Positions 46,036 to 56,522 of a stretch of DNA of 64,000 nt are shown here, piece by piece. The stretch comes from Gordionus sp. m RMFG-2023. Its lineage: Eukaryota; Nematomorpha; Gordioida; Chordodea; Parachordodidae. Each line of letters starts with the position of its first letter. The stretch's first letter is position 1. The stretch spans positions 31,234,508-31,298,507 of the forward strand of contig NC_088776.1 of assembly GCF_954871325.1 (NCBI RefSeq). The letters run 5' to 3'. Under the pieces are notes generated by a model. That model was not told the DNA's origin. It did no database searches and saw only the letters and a list, made by a program, of their open reading frames with translations. A program made the translations under genes and the position numbers.

Positions 46036-46901
46036 AGGGAGATGGGGTTAAGTAAACTCCGGGGCTTGGCAAACCACTTAATCTCATTTTAAAATTAAAT
46101 ATATCAGAAGGTTAAAATTTTATCCTAATATAGTTTTTATTAGTTTACATCTATAGACGAAAATATTTTGAAATAATAAATTATTAAAAATTTTCAAAAG
46201 ATATTTACATGACAGAAATTTAATTTTTATTAAAATGTATAATCATTTACATGTAAATTAAATTTTATAGCAAAGTTTAAATACTCTTCTTTAATTTGGG
46301 AAAGTTTTATGAGTATTTATTATGTCTAGATATTATTTCAATCATGAATGGTCAATTTAGAGCTATCGGGGCTTGCTAAACCATGCACGTCTATGGCAGT
46401 TAATAATGAAAATAAATTTAAAATCTTGAAAAAGCAATTTTATGGCTGTTTATGATTGGTATTTAGGATTTATGCTAATAAATCCCAATCTCTCTTTAAA
46501 ATCCATATTTTTTTTATGTCCAAAATGTTTATTAAAATAACCAAAATTAAGTTTCAATTTTTATATATAATTAGCTTCATTTTATATGTATTATGATATT
46601 TTGAACAATAATACAATAAAATTATTCTATACATATCATTATTAATAAATAAAAATTCATTTCAATTTATTATGGCTTAAAAATACTAATGGTTTAGGAA
46701 GTTACTTGAAGTGATTTGCCTCACCCCGCTTTATATAATTAAAAAAAAATGGTTAAAAGACTCTTAAAATATTTTTATAAGGCACCTTTATAGAGTATAG
46801 TTTTAGGTATCTAATCATATATTATAATTTATATTATCTAAAAAAAACCAGGAGCCATAGCCAATTTTGTAAAAATCGGTTTGACTAACCCCAGTCTCCC
46901 C
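46036..46901. mobile_element. 866-bp TA-flanked non-autonomous element
   Basis: The ends AGGGAGATGGGGTTA and, inverted, GGGGAGACTGGGGTTA are bordered by TA. Removing it restores the continuity of the left arm against the right arm (CTTGATTA joined to CTTATATAAG), so the insertion point is independently proven. TA duplication suggests a Tc1/mariner-like mover. CTCCGGGGCTTGGCAAACCA and GGGGCTTGCTAAACCA recur inside. No ORF was recognised. A similar end occurs at about 4,386. Confidence 0.8.
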
Positions 46902-47039
46902 TACTTATATAAGTGCTGTTTATTATTGATTGTGTCAAACACAGATCCGGGGCTTGGGTTTAAAAATCGACTAAACCAACTATGAGCACGTACCCCGAAC
47001 ACAGACCCGGGGTTCAGACTAATATATTTTAAGTTGTTT

Positions 47040-48420
47040 TTTCTTGACTTGAAATCTAGCAAGCAATATAGTTCGTAAGGGTACCAATCAAGCCTTCATA
47101 GGCCTTACATTTACTCAGTATTAATTTCGCCGCTTTTTTGATATCTAACATAAGAATTAATGTTTCATCTAAAAAAAATTCCCATCGAAGCGACAAATAA
47201 AATCGCCATCCCAATAGTTGTATTTTCTGATGAAACTTCGCGTTATCTTGAAGAAAGGTTTAAGGAAGGTTTCAATTTCCTTTAAATATTTAGCCTCATT
47301 GGCATTAATATAATTCATCTTTTGGAAGATATTTTTCCCCTAAACGTTTAATGGCATATAAATTCTAGTGTTGTTAAAAAGCCCGATTTATTTCGATTTC
47401 AAAGGGGCCCGATGAAGATTTTATCTAAATGGTATTAAGAAAGCATCGAGATTTTGCGAATAAATGTTCAAGCATTTCTGACAGTTATGTGCAAAACCTA
47501 TAGCCTTACTAAATGTAATTTAGATTATTAACTTAATCGGGCTATTTTTTAAAAAAATTTCCGAATCGGGCCTTTTAACAACACTAATAAATTCTTTAAA
47601 ATAAAATATATTATAAAAAATACATTTAAGATTATGCTTAAATTACTTTATTTGTTTTAGATATCATTCTTATAATTCTATCTAGTGACCACGTCGATGG
47701 GTAATCGAGTGCCACCAGAGATATCCATATATTTCTGCATAAACCTGGGCAACAGGTGAAGTGTTTTCATCAATTTATGTATTTTTTCTAATATGGGTCA
47801 AAAATAATAAGCGAATCTTGAACGATTTTAATAACATAAGTTATGCATATATGAATATAGAAGGGCATATTGTATTTATTCATATAATGATTGATCATTA
47901 TATCTGCTGCACTTATGATATTTTTAGCATTATCATGAGTCACCGCCATAACCTTTTGAATCTCATTCAAGAGATTTTAATAAATAAATGGCTATATCTT
48001 GTTCGTCCACCGTGCGGGTGAGGCAGTTCTATTAAATCAAGAAGGTAATTTTTATTTTCCATCAGTTATATAATGTATATTAATTGAATTGAACAATAGG
48101 ACTGATTCCTCTCCAAATATCCGTGAAAAAAGAATTTTGAGGTGCCCAGATATTTCGTAGCAGTTTCTCTTGTCCATAATTTTTTCGTTATAAATATAAA
48201 GCAAAAATATTCTTGAATTCCATAGTCAAATTTGTTGAATGATATATTATTAATAATCAAATGCCTAAATATGAGCTTACTTAAATGTTTGTTTTCCTCT
48301 GGTAGTAGTTTTCTTATACCCAATAGTTTAGGCATTACTTCAGTTTGGCAAATGCGTGGGATATTTTAATATGATTTATCAGGTTGGCTAAAAAATATTA
48401 AAAATAGATTTTAGAAATAT
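47040..48420 (-). pseudogene. Decayed hAT transposase
   Basis: On the minus strand a frame at 47,970-47,788 reads VMAVTHDNAKNIISAADIM and CITYVIKIVQDSL. These parallel the hAT blocks T-DNA-x-N and the family's HVINLIVQDGL. At about 47,330-47,140 lies AKYLKEIETFLKPFFKITRS, the part before the C-terminal domain. The frame at 48,335-48,066 lies upstream and may be N-terminal, but I do not recognise it. A MITE (47,366-47,586) interrupts the gene. Many breaks are present. Confidence 0.6.
47366..47586. mobile_element. hAT MITE, 221 bp, with exact TSD
   Basis: The ends TAGTGTTGTTAAAA and, inverted, TAGTGTTGTTAAAA are identical and continue into AGCCCGAT and GGCCCGAT. The octamer ATAAATTC is duplicated perfectly on both sides (47,358-47,365 and 47,587-47,594). 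It is non-coding and inserted into decayed hAT transposase sequence, so it is younger than that host element. Confidence 0.93.
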
Positions 48421-49305
48421 ATTATAATTCCGTATGGAGATTGTAGAATTTATCACGAGAATACACATTTGCGCCAAGATTTATTAGGTTGTGTTGGAAC
48501 ATATTCTTTATATTAAAACTGTTATTATCTATTGGTAGTAAAAGAGCCTTTAGCTATTATTGAAATAAAGAGCTATCAGATATGACAGATAATTAACTCA
48601 AATTATTCTCTTGGCTATCCATAAGCTCTTCAGTGTATATAAGATCTGTCTATAATAAACAGTTATGATAAAAAAATGCCCACGAGGCCGTAGCTTCGTC
48701 AGTCCGCCCCTGGTCATATAATAATTGCACTAAGAAAAATATTTTAAATATTTATATATTTTTTATATGCTTAGACAATATTTTTAAATTTTATATTTAT
48801 ATATATATTATTCCTTTTCTTCCTCCCCAGCCCTCTTGATGAAAGAAAAAATATTATTTACTTTTCTTTTTCGGATCGCGGGGTATATTATTATTATTTT
48901 ACTTTTTCTAAACAAAAGATAGGATAATAATTTGTACAATTGATTTTTTTTTATAATATACTATTTTTTAAAAAAAATTGATCCCCATTTTAGATATCTT
49001 TTAATCGTATAAAAATCAAACATTTTGATAAATTAGTGTTATCCAAGTCAGCTGGGATTCTGTAAATTAGACTAGCAGTATATTCCTACTGTTTTCTAAA
49101 TCAGCTGTAACATATTATATTTTAAATAATATATTTTTATAAATAAAAATATATATCAAGATCATCCGAATCTGTAGGTTTTGGTATTAATATTTGTATT
49201 ACATTATGAAAATAAAAAAATTTATTTTTTTGAGTTGAAGTTTTTCCTATTGTCATCAAAAAATATAATTATGCAAGATATTACAAGAAAGGTTAAATAG
49301 TCCTT
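48421..49305. other. Interior of hAT element, no gene seen
   Basis: AT-rich with a short GC-richer scrap at 48,665-48,715 (CACGAGGCCGTAGCTTCG). This should be interior of the 45,831-50,030 element, but no transposase piece could be read. Confidence 0.35.
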
Positions 49306-49516
49306 TAGGGTTCTGGACCCGAATTCTGGTTCAGAAATTTAAAATTGTTTGGTTGGGTATTTTGATTCACCGACCAAACCCCATTAAATTCGGGATAATA
49401 TGGACCGGGCGGGTTCGGACCTCTTTTAGAAAATCGATTTTCGATTAAGTTAATCTTATCAAAATTTCTGTTAAATAGAGTTTATTCCTGAACCCAAATT
49501 CGGGTCCACAACCCTA
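49306..49516. mobile_element. MITE with TAGGGTT(C/G)TGGACCCGAATT ends
   Basis: The left end TAGGGTTCTGGACCCGAATT and the inverted right end TAGGGTTGTGGACCCGAATT match at 19 of 20 positions. The 211-bp interior is non-coding, with GGGCGGGTTCGGACC. No 8-bp duplication remains. The end style suggests hAT. Confidence 0.75.
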
Positions 49517-50030
49517 GTTATCAAATATTTATTTTTCACCCCCCCCTCCCTCCACTGATTGAACTTTATATACACCATATTAAAGTCGAACTAGCCTTAT
49601 TTTATACCATCCATCATCATATCAATATTTGGTGCTGATTATATTATTCCTGACCCCCTTAGTAATAGCTTCACCTATTGAGAAGTGGTGCTTGGCTTGA
49701 TATCTATTCAATAGATCTAATTAGCTATCGATTGATAAATAGCCATATTCAAGAAAAAACAATTTAAAATATATTGGTCTGCACTGTGCTCAGGCTGGTT
49801 TAGTCGATATTTAGACCCCAGCCCCGGATTTTCACAATCAATCAATAAAAACACTTATATAACTAATCGAGTCATAAAATTTAAGTTAACCTATGAGTTC
49901 ACGACTTAAGTTCAGAACTTGAGTGATAAAAATGAGTCGACTAATCGACTCAAAATTAGACTCGAGTTTTGAGTCTAGTTATTGCGACTTCGACTTGAAG
50001 TTAGGAGAACTCGACTATTTTAAGCATTAT

Positions 50031-50660
50031 TACATTCCCTTACCAAATAATTGATGGCATATTTAAAAATATTGTGGTAAAATATTTTATATAATTTATT
50101 TTAATAATTGATAAATGTTATTTAAAACGATAGTTATAATTTATTGTAGGACTAAGGCCTTTTTAGCCTTTGACATTCTTTGACGATTCCTTTTTTGACC
50201 TATTGGAAATTTGTCTCATTAGGAAATGTATAAATATTACACCTAACAGCTAGTGCTGATAGGTGTTCGAAATTTTACTTTTTAAAATTTGGGTATACGA
50301 ATAAAAGCTTATCAGTCGTCTTCGTGATTGAAACAAATTTCATTCACGTTGAATGCATCTTTTTTTTAATCAAAATCAATCCATGTTTTTGAAATTCTTC
50401 GATGTGATTATTCTTTCTAATAATATAAAAAAAAGAATAATGGCAAAAATGTGTAATAGTTCTTAATGATATAGAATATCTGAATAGCAAATATACAAAT
50501 ATTAATTAATAAAAAAAAGGTTTTATTAATAAATCCCTTATTTATAAATTTAACGTCCGAAAACACATTTTTTTACTATAAATATATTTTACTTTTCAAA
50601 AAAAACCTTAAATTTTAATATATATACATAAATGATAAAACTGCAATAAAAGGAAGACAT
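50031..50660. other. Non-coding stretch, no gene seen
   Basis: Near 50,155-50,215 CCTTTTTAGCCTTTGACATT is repeated loosely. Otherwise this is AT-rich sequence with no recognisable element. Confidence 0.35.
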
Positions 50661-50871
50661 TACCGTGAATGTATTATCGCTAATGCATCATAGCGAATGT
50701 ATTATCGTGAAGGCATTAGAGCGAATGCATTATAGCGAAAATATTATCGCAAATGCATTACCGTTGGATTATTATCGAATGCATTATAGCGAATGTATTA
50801 TCACGAATGCATTACCAAATTATTATCGCGAATGCAATACAGCGGATGTATTATCGCGAATGCAATAACCT
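50661..50871 (+). repeat. 14-bp minisatellite, GCGAATGCATTATC unit
   Basis: About 14 degenerate units of GCGAATGCATTATC run in this orientation. Each has the palindrome ATGCAT and CGCGA at the joins. The same unit in opposite orientation forms the cluster at 52,609-53,084. The 67-codon frame here is a repeat artefact. Confidence 0.88.
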
Positions 50872-52006
50872 AAAAACTCGGCTATGCCGTTTTGGAATTG
50901 GGTATAATTAACCGATCTACACTTATTGGAGTAATTTGATAAATGCACTCATTAATAATTTTAAATGCAAATAAAACAAAAAATAAAATAATACCCATCA
51001 AACTAATCCCTTACAAAAATTAAGTTTAGTTAAAAAATCACTAGAACACTGTATGGCTGATATGATCAATTTCTGTCAAAATCATCATAGGTCCGAAAAT
51101 AATTGTATCTGAATTTACAAGATACGAAATGATAGTTCAAACCCTTACCTACAAAATTTAATATAGTATACTTTTTTCTCAAATTTAATTTTAGTAAAAA
51201 GAAAATTTCTTATTTCAAACCGTAAACTCCTTATCAGAGTAGGGAAAGATGAATCAAAAAGTTTAAAAATGAGTTTATGGGGATTTATTTTTAAACATTC
51301 AAGTATTTATAATATGGTTAACCTGTCTTTTGGACCTCGATTAAAATTCGACTTTTAAAATATGGATCTAAAATAAAATCCAATTGATATAGTGGTTGCA
51401 TGATAAGTCTTTGTTTTATAAGTGACCTCGTTTTTTTATAGGTTTTTTGCATTTGTATAACCTTCCGAAGTTGACAAAATTTTATTAATTTTAGGTTCTA
51501 TAGACCAAATTTTATTATATCAGACTTTGAATATTGATAAGAAAATATTTATTTGCATATAGGGATTTTATTTATTGATAATAATTTGTTTAAATATGGT
51601 TGGTTCATAGACATATACTTAATTTCATCATATGATTATAAGAAACTTTGTATCATGATATACACTGATTTCCATAACATTGTAATGTCTTTCTTTAGAA
51701 AATGTCTAAGCTTGATATTTGCAGCAAATTGCACAATATTTTAGAAACTCTTTTACACATAATTGGAAAATATTATCAATAGATTTTACATCATATATTA
51801 TAATACTACTCCCTTTTTCCCCCACTCCCTTCATACTCTAGCATATCAAAATTAGAACAAAGGAATACCAAATACAAACTGCCCTTTTTAATTTTAATGC
51901 CAATCTTGAGTTTTAACCTTATCCCCCTTGGTAAAAAGGCTTGTTCGCGACAACACTATTTGAATGGTTAAGCGTCCTTTTATTATTGGTAGTTGGTAGT
52001 GTTGTT
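50872..52006. other. Flank of minisatellite, related to 17.5 kb
   Basis: At about 51,060-51,250 the phrases TTTCTGTCAAAATCATCAT, CGAAAATAAT, TTTTCTC and TTTTAGTAAAA appear in the same order as at 17,540-17,690. Both lie downstream of a minisatellite. The 63-codon frame at 51,553-51,744 is a composition artefact. No gene was seen. Confidence 0.5.
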
Positions 52007-52214
52007 GAAAGGTTCTATTTGAGTCGATTTCTAAAATGGCTAATTCAATATTTTAGCCCGAAAAATATTGCCTAAGCCTCAAAATTTCACTAATAGATGT
52101 CCAAATCCTTTTGCCATCTATGAGCAAAATTTTATGGTTTGAAATTTTTTTTAGAGGTATATTGAGTTAGCCGTTTTTAAAAATAGGCTAAAATCAAGCC
52201 GTTTAACAACATTG
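52007..52214. mobile_element. hAT-like MITE, GTTGTT(A/G)AA ends
   Basis: The left end TAGTGTTGTTGAAAGG and the inverted right end CAATGTTGTTAAACGG pair at 12 of 16 positions. Interior phrases (GAGTCGATTT, TTGCCATCTATGAGC) recur in the fragment at 1,819-1,970. No duplication was found, so it is an older copy than 47,366-47,586. Confidence 0.65.
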
Positions 52215-52608
52215 CAAGTATAATTATCATTAATATTTTAATTTCTTCGTATAGGGCTAATTATTTATTCGAGCTTTCCTGTTGGGAAGGGGAGGGGGTG
52301 CTTCTTAATAAGAAATTTCATGATTAAAGCAATATTTCTGCATAACATAAGGATTTTCATGATCTAAGCTTCCTGAGAAAGATATCTTACATTGCTATCA
52401 TATTTTTTTACAGGGCCTTGCTTTCTACTGTAAAAAGAGTCAAAAAAAAATCAAGAGCCTTAGCTCTATTTTCAAAAAAAAATGTTTTTAAATCCAAGCA
52501 ACCTTAGCTTAATTTTCAGGTTCAACTAAGTCTGTCTAAAGACCGATAAATATAAAATTGTAATTTTATACAAACTTCCCGATATAGCAACTGATGAATT
52601 CATTTAAG
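52215..52608. other. Non-coding stretch, no gene seen
   Basis: A G-run near 52,288 (GGGAAGGGGAGGGGGTG) and AAGCTTCCTGAG are the only GC-richer parts, possibly a transposon tail. There is no open frame of note. Confidence 0.35.
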
Positions 52609-53084
52609 ATGATGCATTCGCGATAATGCATTCGCGATAATGCATTCGCGATAATGCATTCGCGATCATACATTTGCGCTAATGCATTCGCGTTAATGCA
52701 TTCGCTATATTAAATTTGCTTTAATATTTTCGCGATAATTTATTCGCTATAATGCATTAGCGGTAAAACTTTTGCTGCAATGCATTCGCGATATTGCCTT
52801 CGCGGTAATATATTCGTGATAATGAATTCGCGCGATGTAATGTATTCGCTATAATACATTGGTGATACTACATTCGCGATACTATTTTCTCGGTATTGCA
52901 TTCGTGCTAATGGATCCGCTATAATATTTTCGCTGTATTATATTCTCTATAATGCATTCGCGTACATTCGCGATATTATAAGGCATTAGCGGTAATATAT
53001 TCGCTTTAATGTTATTTCGCGGTAATCGACATGCGGTAATGCATTCGCGATAATACATTTCGCGCTAAAATTTTCGCGGTATTG
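52609..53084 (-). repeat. 14-bp minisatellite, GATAATGCATTCGC unit
   Basis: About 30 degenerate units of GATAATGCATTCGC, which is the reverse complement of the 50,661 unit. The first four copies are nearly identical; later ones drift, with changes such as GCTATAATGCATT and GCGGTAATACATT. The gradient suggests expansion from the left edge of the array. Confidence 0.88.
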
Positions 53085-56000
53085 GCATGTAACCATAAAT
53101 TTGTATAAAAACTAAATAAAACATAAAATAATATAATTTTTTATTACCCATAAATATAAAAAAAATGCAAATATAAAATATAAAATAAATAAATTTATAT
53201 TATATTGTAATTAAGTTCCTACCCATCCAGCATTGTTAAACGACAATTCGGTAGGATCTAATTAAGCTGCGATTTATTTAAAAGTTATATTTTATTAATA
53301 TAAAAGCAAGTTTTATAAAATTAAAGATCGTGTTGATGGTTGATTCGCAGAACATTTACCCTATTGATTATTGTATAAATTTTATCCTGCCAACAGATTA
53401 TGGAATTTTTTATATACAAGAACAAATCTTATAACATAATATTGGTTACAGGTGCATAGCCAGGAATTTTCTACGGAAGGGGAAAGCATGCTTTTTTTGC
53501 AGTTTCTTCCTTGTAGCGCAAGAAATCTCAGAAATAATTCTATTCAGCAAATTCTCTCTCTATGGATATCTGAACATTTCATACACTTTAGAAATTTTGC
53601 CTAATCATATTATTAGTAGGATAAATTAAATAGAATTTTTTTTGGTTGATAAAATTTATACCCATTAGTGTTTAAAGTTTAAAAAAAATGTAAGAAAATA
53701 TACTTTTGTATCGTGGGATAAAATATTAATGCACAGGAAGAAATACTTATCTTTTTGCTAAAATTTAAAATAGAATATAATTTATTTGAAATAGAATACT
53801 TTACAAATCACGATCCATGAAAGCTTAAATATTTTGCTAGTTGAGCGCCTGTTAACTATATGATTATTTCAGTCTATATAGCCCAGTAATTGAATATTGT
53901 TTGTAATTCAAATATAAAAAGGATATAATTAACATTAATAATTGATTTAATTTTTAACCTGAATGATGATAAGTAAATAATATTTTAAAAAAAAATAATT
54001 TCTCCGTAATTTATAGAATAGTTAATTTAATAGTTCAAAGTTCTGATCTTTTTAATATTTAATTGTTTCAGTCTTTTAAGTTGACATATTTGATAAATTA
54101 ATTTTTATATGGAAGATTTGTAAGAAGTTTATTTCCTTAATTTTATTTGTTAATTTAGCATTACAGAATAAGCTCATAAAATTAATTTATATAAATGATG
54201 ATTTAATTTTGTGATCTTTATGGGGCTTAATTTTAAAACTTGGCCCAGAATTTCGGGCCCAATCGATCTTGAAATTTTTTTTTATTTGTCCCCGAAAAGC
54301 CCTACCCGAAATAAAAATTAATTGTTACTTACGTCTGAATTTAATTAAATATAGAAAAATTAAGTATTTGTTTAATTGTAAAGAAAATATTCTACAAATA
54401 AAAGATTGGAGATCTTTAATTTAAATATCAGTAGATATTCAATTCTAATTCCCATTACTATCTTATTTTAAGATCTTCTGTTATTTTTCAATGCGGAAAA
54501 GACTTACATTTATGTGTATAATAAATAGGTGTGAAGTGAGATGAAAATAATAGGAATTTGTCACGATTAAAGTTTGATTTATCATCTTCATAACTAGTCT
54601 CGTTTTATTTAATAAAAGTAGAGCAAATTGAATTAAAAAGCTCTTGTTAATCATAAAAGAAAAAAGAAATGATTATATGGTTAGTTTATATTTGCAAAGC
54701 AAACAATATAAACCATTTGGCATAACAAGTAAGTCTTTTTATACTTGACCTTCAATTGTTCATTTACAAATCGTCACAATAATTTTTGAGATGTGATATC
54801 TTATATAAAATATTCGCTATTTTTACCTACATATAATTTTATTTACCAATAATTGTTTTTTTTAATACTATCCACCGAGTTTAGTGAATTGAATGTTTAT
54901 TATTATATTAGATCAAGGTTTTTAAACCAATGTAATTATTTTTAAAATTTATATAAAATATAATTATTTTTTTCTTAAAAAATGCTTATAAAATTGATGA
55001 TGAATGCGAAAAGAGCGATTAAATCGATATTATAACTATAAGACCCCGATTTATTTTATTTTCAAAATTATATAAGTAAATTGTAAATTGAAATAATTTT
55101 CCTAAAAAATTGTTTTTGCTTTATCGCATTTACAAAGGTTAATTATAATTTATGTAAAAAAATATTTAAAAAATAATTTAACGAAAACAAAAAACAAAAT
55201 CGATGACCTTACAATTATTTCATGATAGGAAGGAAATATATATTTTTTAGATATAATACATAATACAATGGAATAAATCGATTCTTTCTTTTCATTTTTG
55301 TAATTTCACTTTTTAAATTGGAACATGAATTTGTATTTTTAGTTAGACCAAACCAAGATAACAATCAACTCGTTCCTTATTTATTGTTATAATAACTATG
55401 AAAATAGAATACCTTTTATAAAATGGTGTCCTCTAAAAGATTTGTCATTTTATAAGTATTATATTATATCCTTGATATCATTATTTCTCTTTATTTTTTT
55501 ATGATTAAAAATATTAATCTTTAAAATTTATAATTATGTTAGATTTGGAAATGATTTTATTTCATCAATATAAATTTGATATTTTTTTGGTTTTAAAATT
55601 TCTATACTAATAATACTTTGATATCATTACTAAAGTAGGCACTCGAAATTTATTTGATTTTAAAATTACTATAATGTGGAATAATAATGGTTTAAATTTG
55701 TCTATAAAAAAATTCCTTATATATAGTCAAGATTTAACATTTTTTAGTCATTACACCTATATGTTATTATATTAACCCGAGAATATAATCGAATTTATAT
55801 TACAGAGACAGAGTTAGGTATTTAAAATATTTTAACTTTATAACTAATATCTCCTTTGCCTCATTATAAATATCCATTATTCTATGAAATACATCTCTAA
55901 TTTTAAATGTTTATTATTAAAAATTAAAATTTGATTAAATCAGGATATAAATTTATAATTTAATTTAAATTTTAAAGACAAATAGAATATAAACTTAACT

Positions 56001-56522
56001 TAAGTTATCATATATACACCTTGATTTTTTAACATGGATTCATGATTGATTAATTAATTATATAATCGATTAAGGAATTGGTTTTATATTACGCATAATA
56101 AAGTTTTCTTAAAAAATTTATGTCATCTTACAATATAAGATTATGTAATTTTTCGTTATATTTTATTACCTATATAATTTTTATGAAACAAATATTATAT
56201 ATTATAATTATGAGAAAAAAATAAACAAATAAATAAGATATTTACCTTTCAGGTAAAGTCAAAAACATTAAACAATTTTTTTTTATATTTCCATCTATTA
56301 TAATTATTAGTTTTTTTTCGATAACAATAAATAATTGTATCAAAATATAATCTATTAAATATTTTAAAATTTTTATTTCGATAAACAAATATTATCCACT
56401 GTTCTTCACATACTTATCTATTGAATCTTAAAACTTTCCACAATTTAAAGAAAGTAGTAATTATGTTTTTTTAAAAAATATATCTCTTTAACATTTAGTT
56501 TAAATACACTTTAAATTATTAG
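53085..56522. other. AT-rich region upstream of the long ORF
   Basis: Only scraps occur here. A CATAGCCAGGAATTTTC tail at 53,455-53,485 is likely SINE or LINE derived. CAGCATTGTTAAACGAC at 53,229 looks like a hAT end. CTTGGCCCAGAATTTCGGGCCC at 54,239-54,262 looks like a MITE scrap. From 54,320 to 56,500 I see no recognisable transposon. A plausible splice acceptor (TCTCTTTAACATTTAG, ending about 56,498) lies before the long ORF, so untranslated or coding upstream exons may be hidden in this region. Confidence 0.45.

Larger units (their letters stand above)
45831..50030. mobile_element. hAT element with long inverted ends and three insertions
   Basis: The right arm (about 49,740-50,030) is the inverse of a left arm made of two parts, 45,840-46,035 and 46,904-47,060. 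Shared phrases include TTAACTTAAATTTTAT, CCGGGGCT(T/G)GGG and TCGACTAAACCA. Repeated GAGTCGAG/ACTCGAG motifs fill the outer parts. Minus-strand hAT transposase scraps lie inside. Insertions are a TA-flanked element (46,036-46,901), a hAT MITE (47,366-47,586) and a MITE-like copy (49,306-49,516). The outer limits are approximate because no target duplication was found. A hAT with about 290-bp inverted ends is unusual. Confidence 0.65.

Noticed and set aside
50665-50868. 67-codon frame in the GCGAATGCATTATC cluster
   Set aside because: The period of 14 bp is not a multiple of three and the frame exists only because the unit has few stops.
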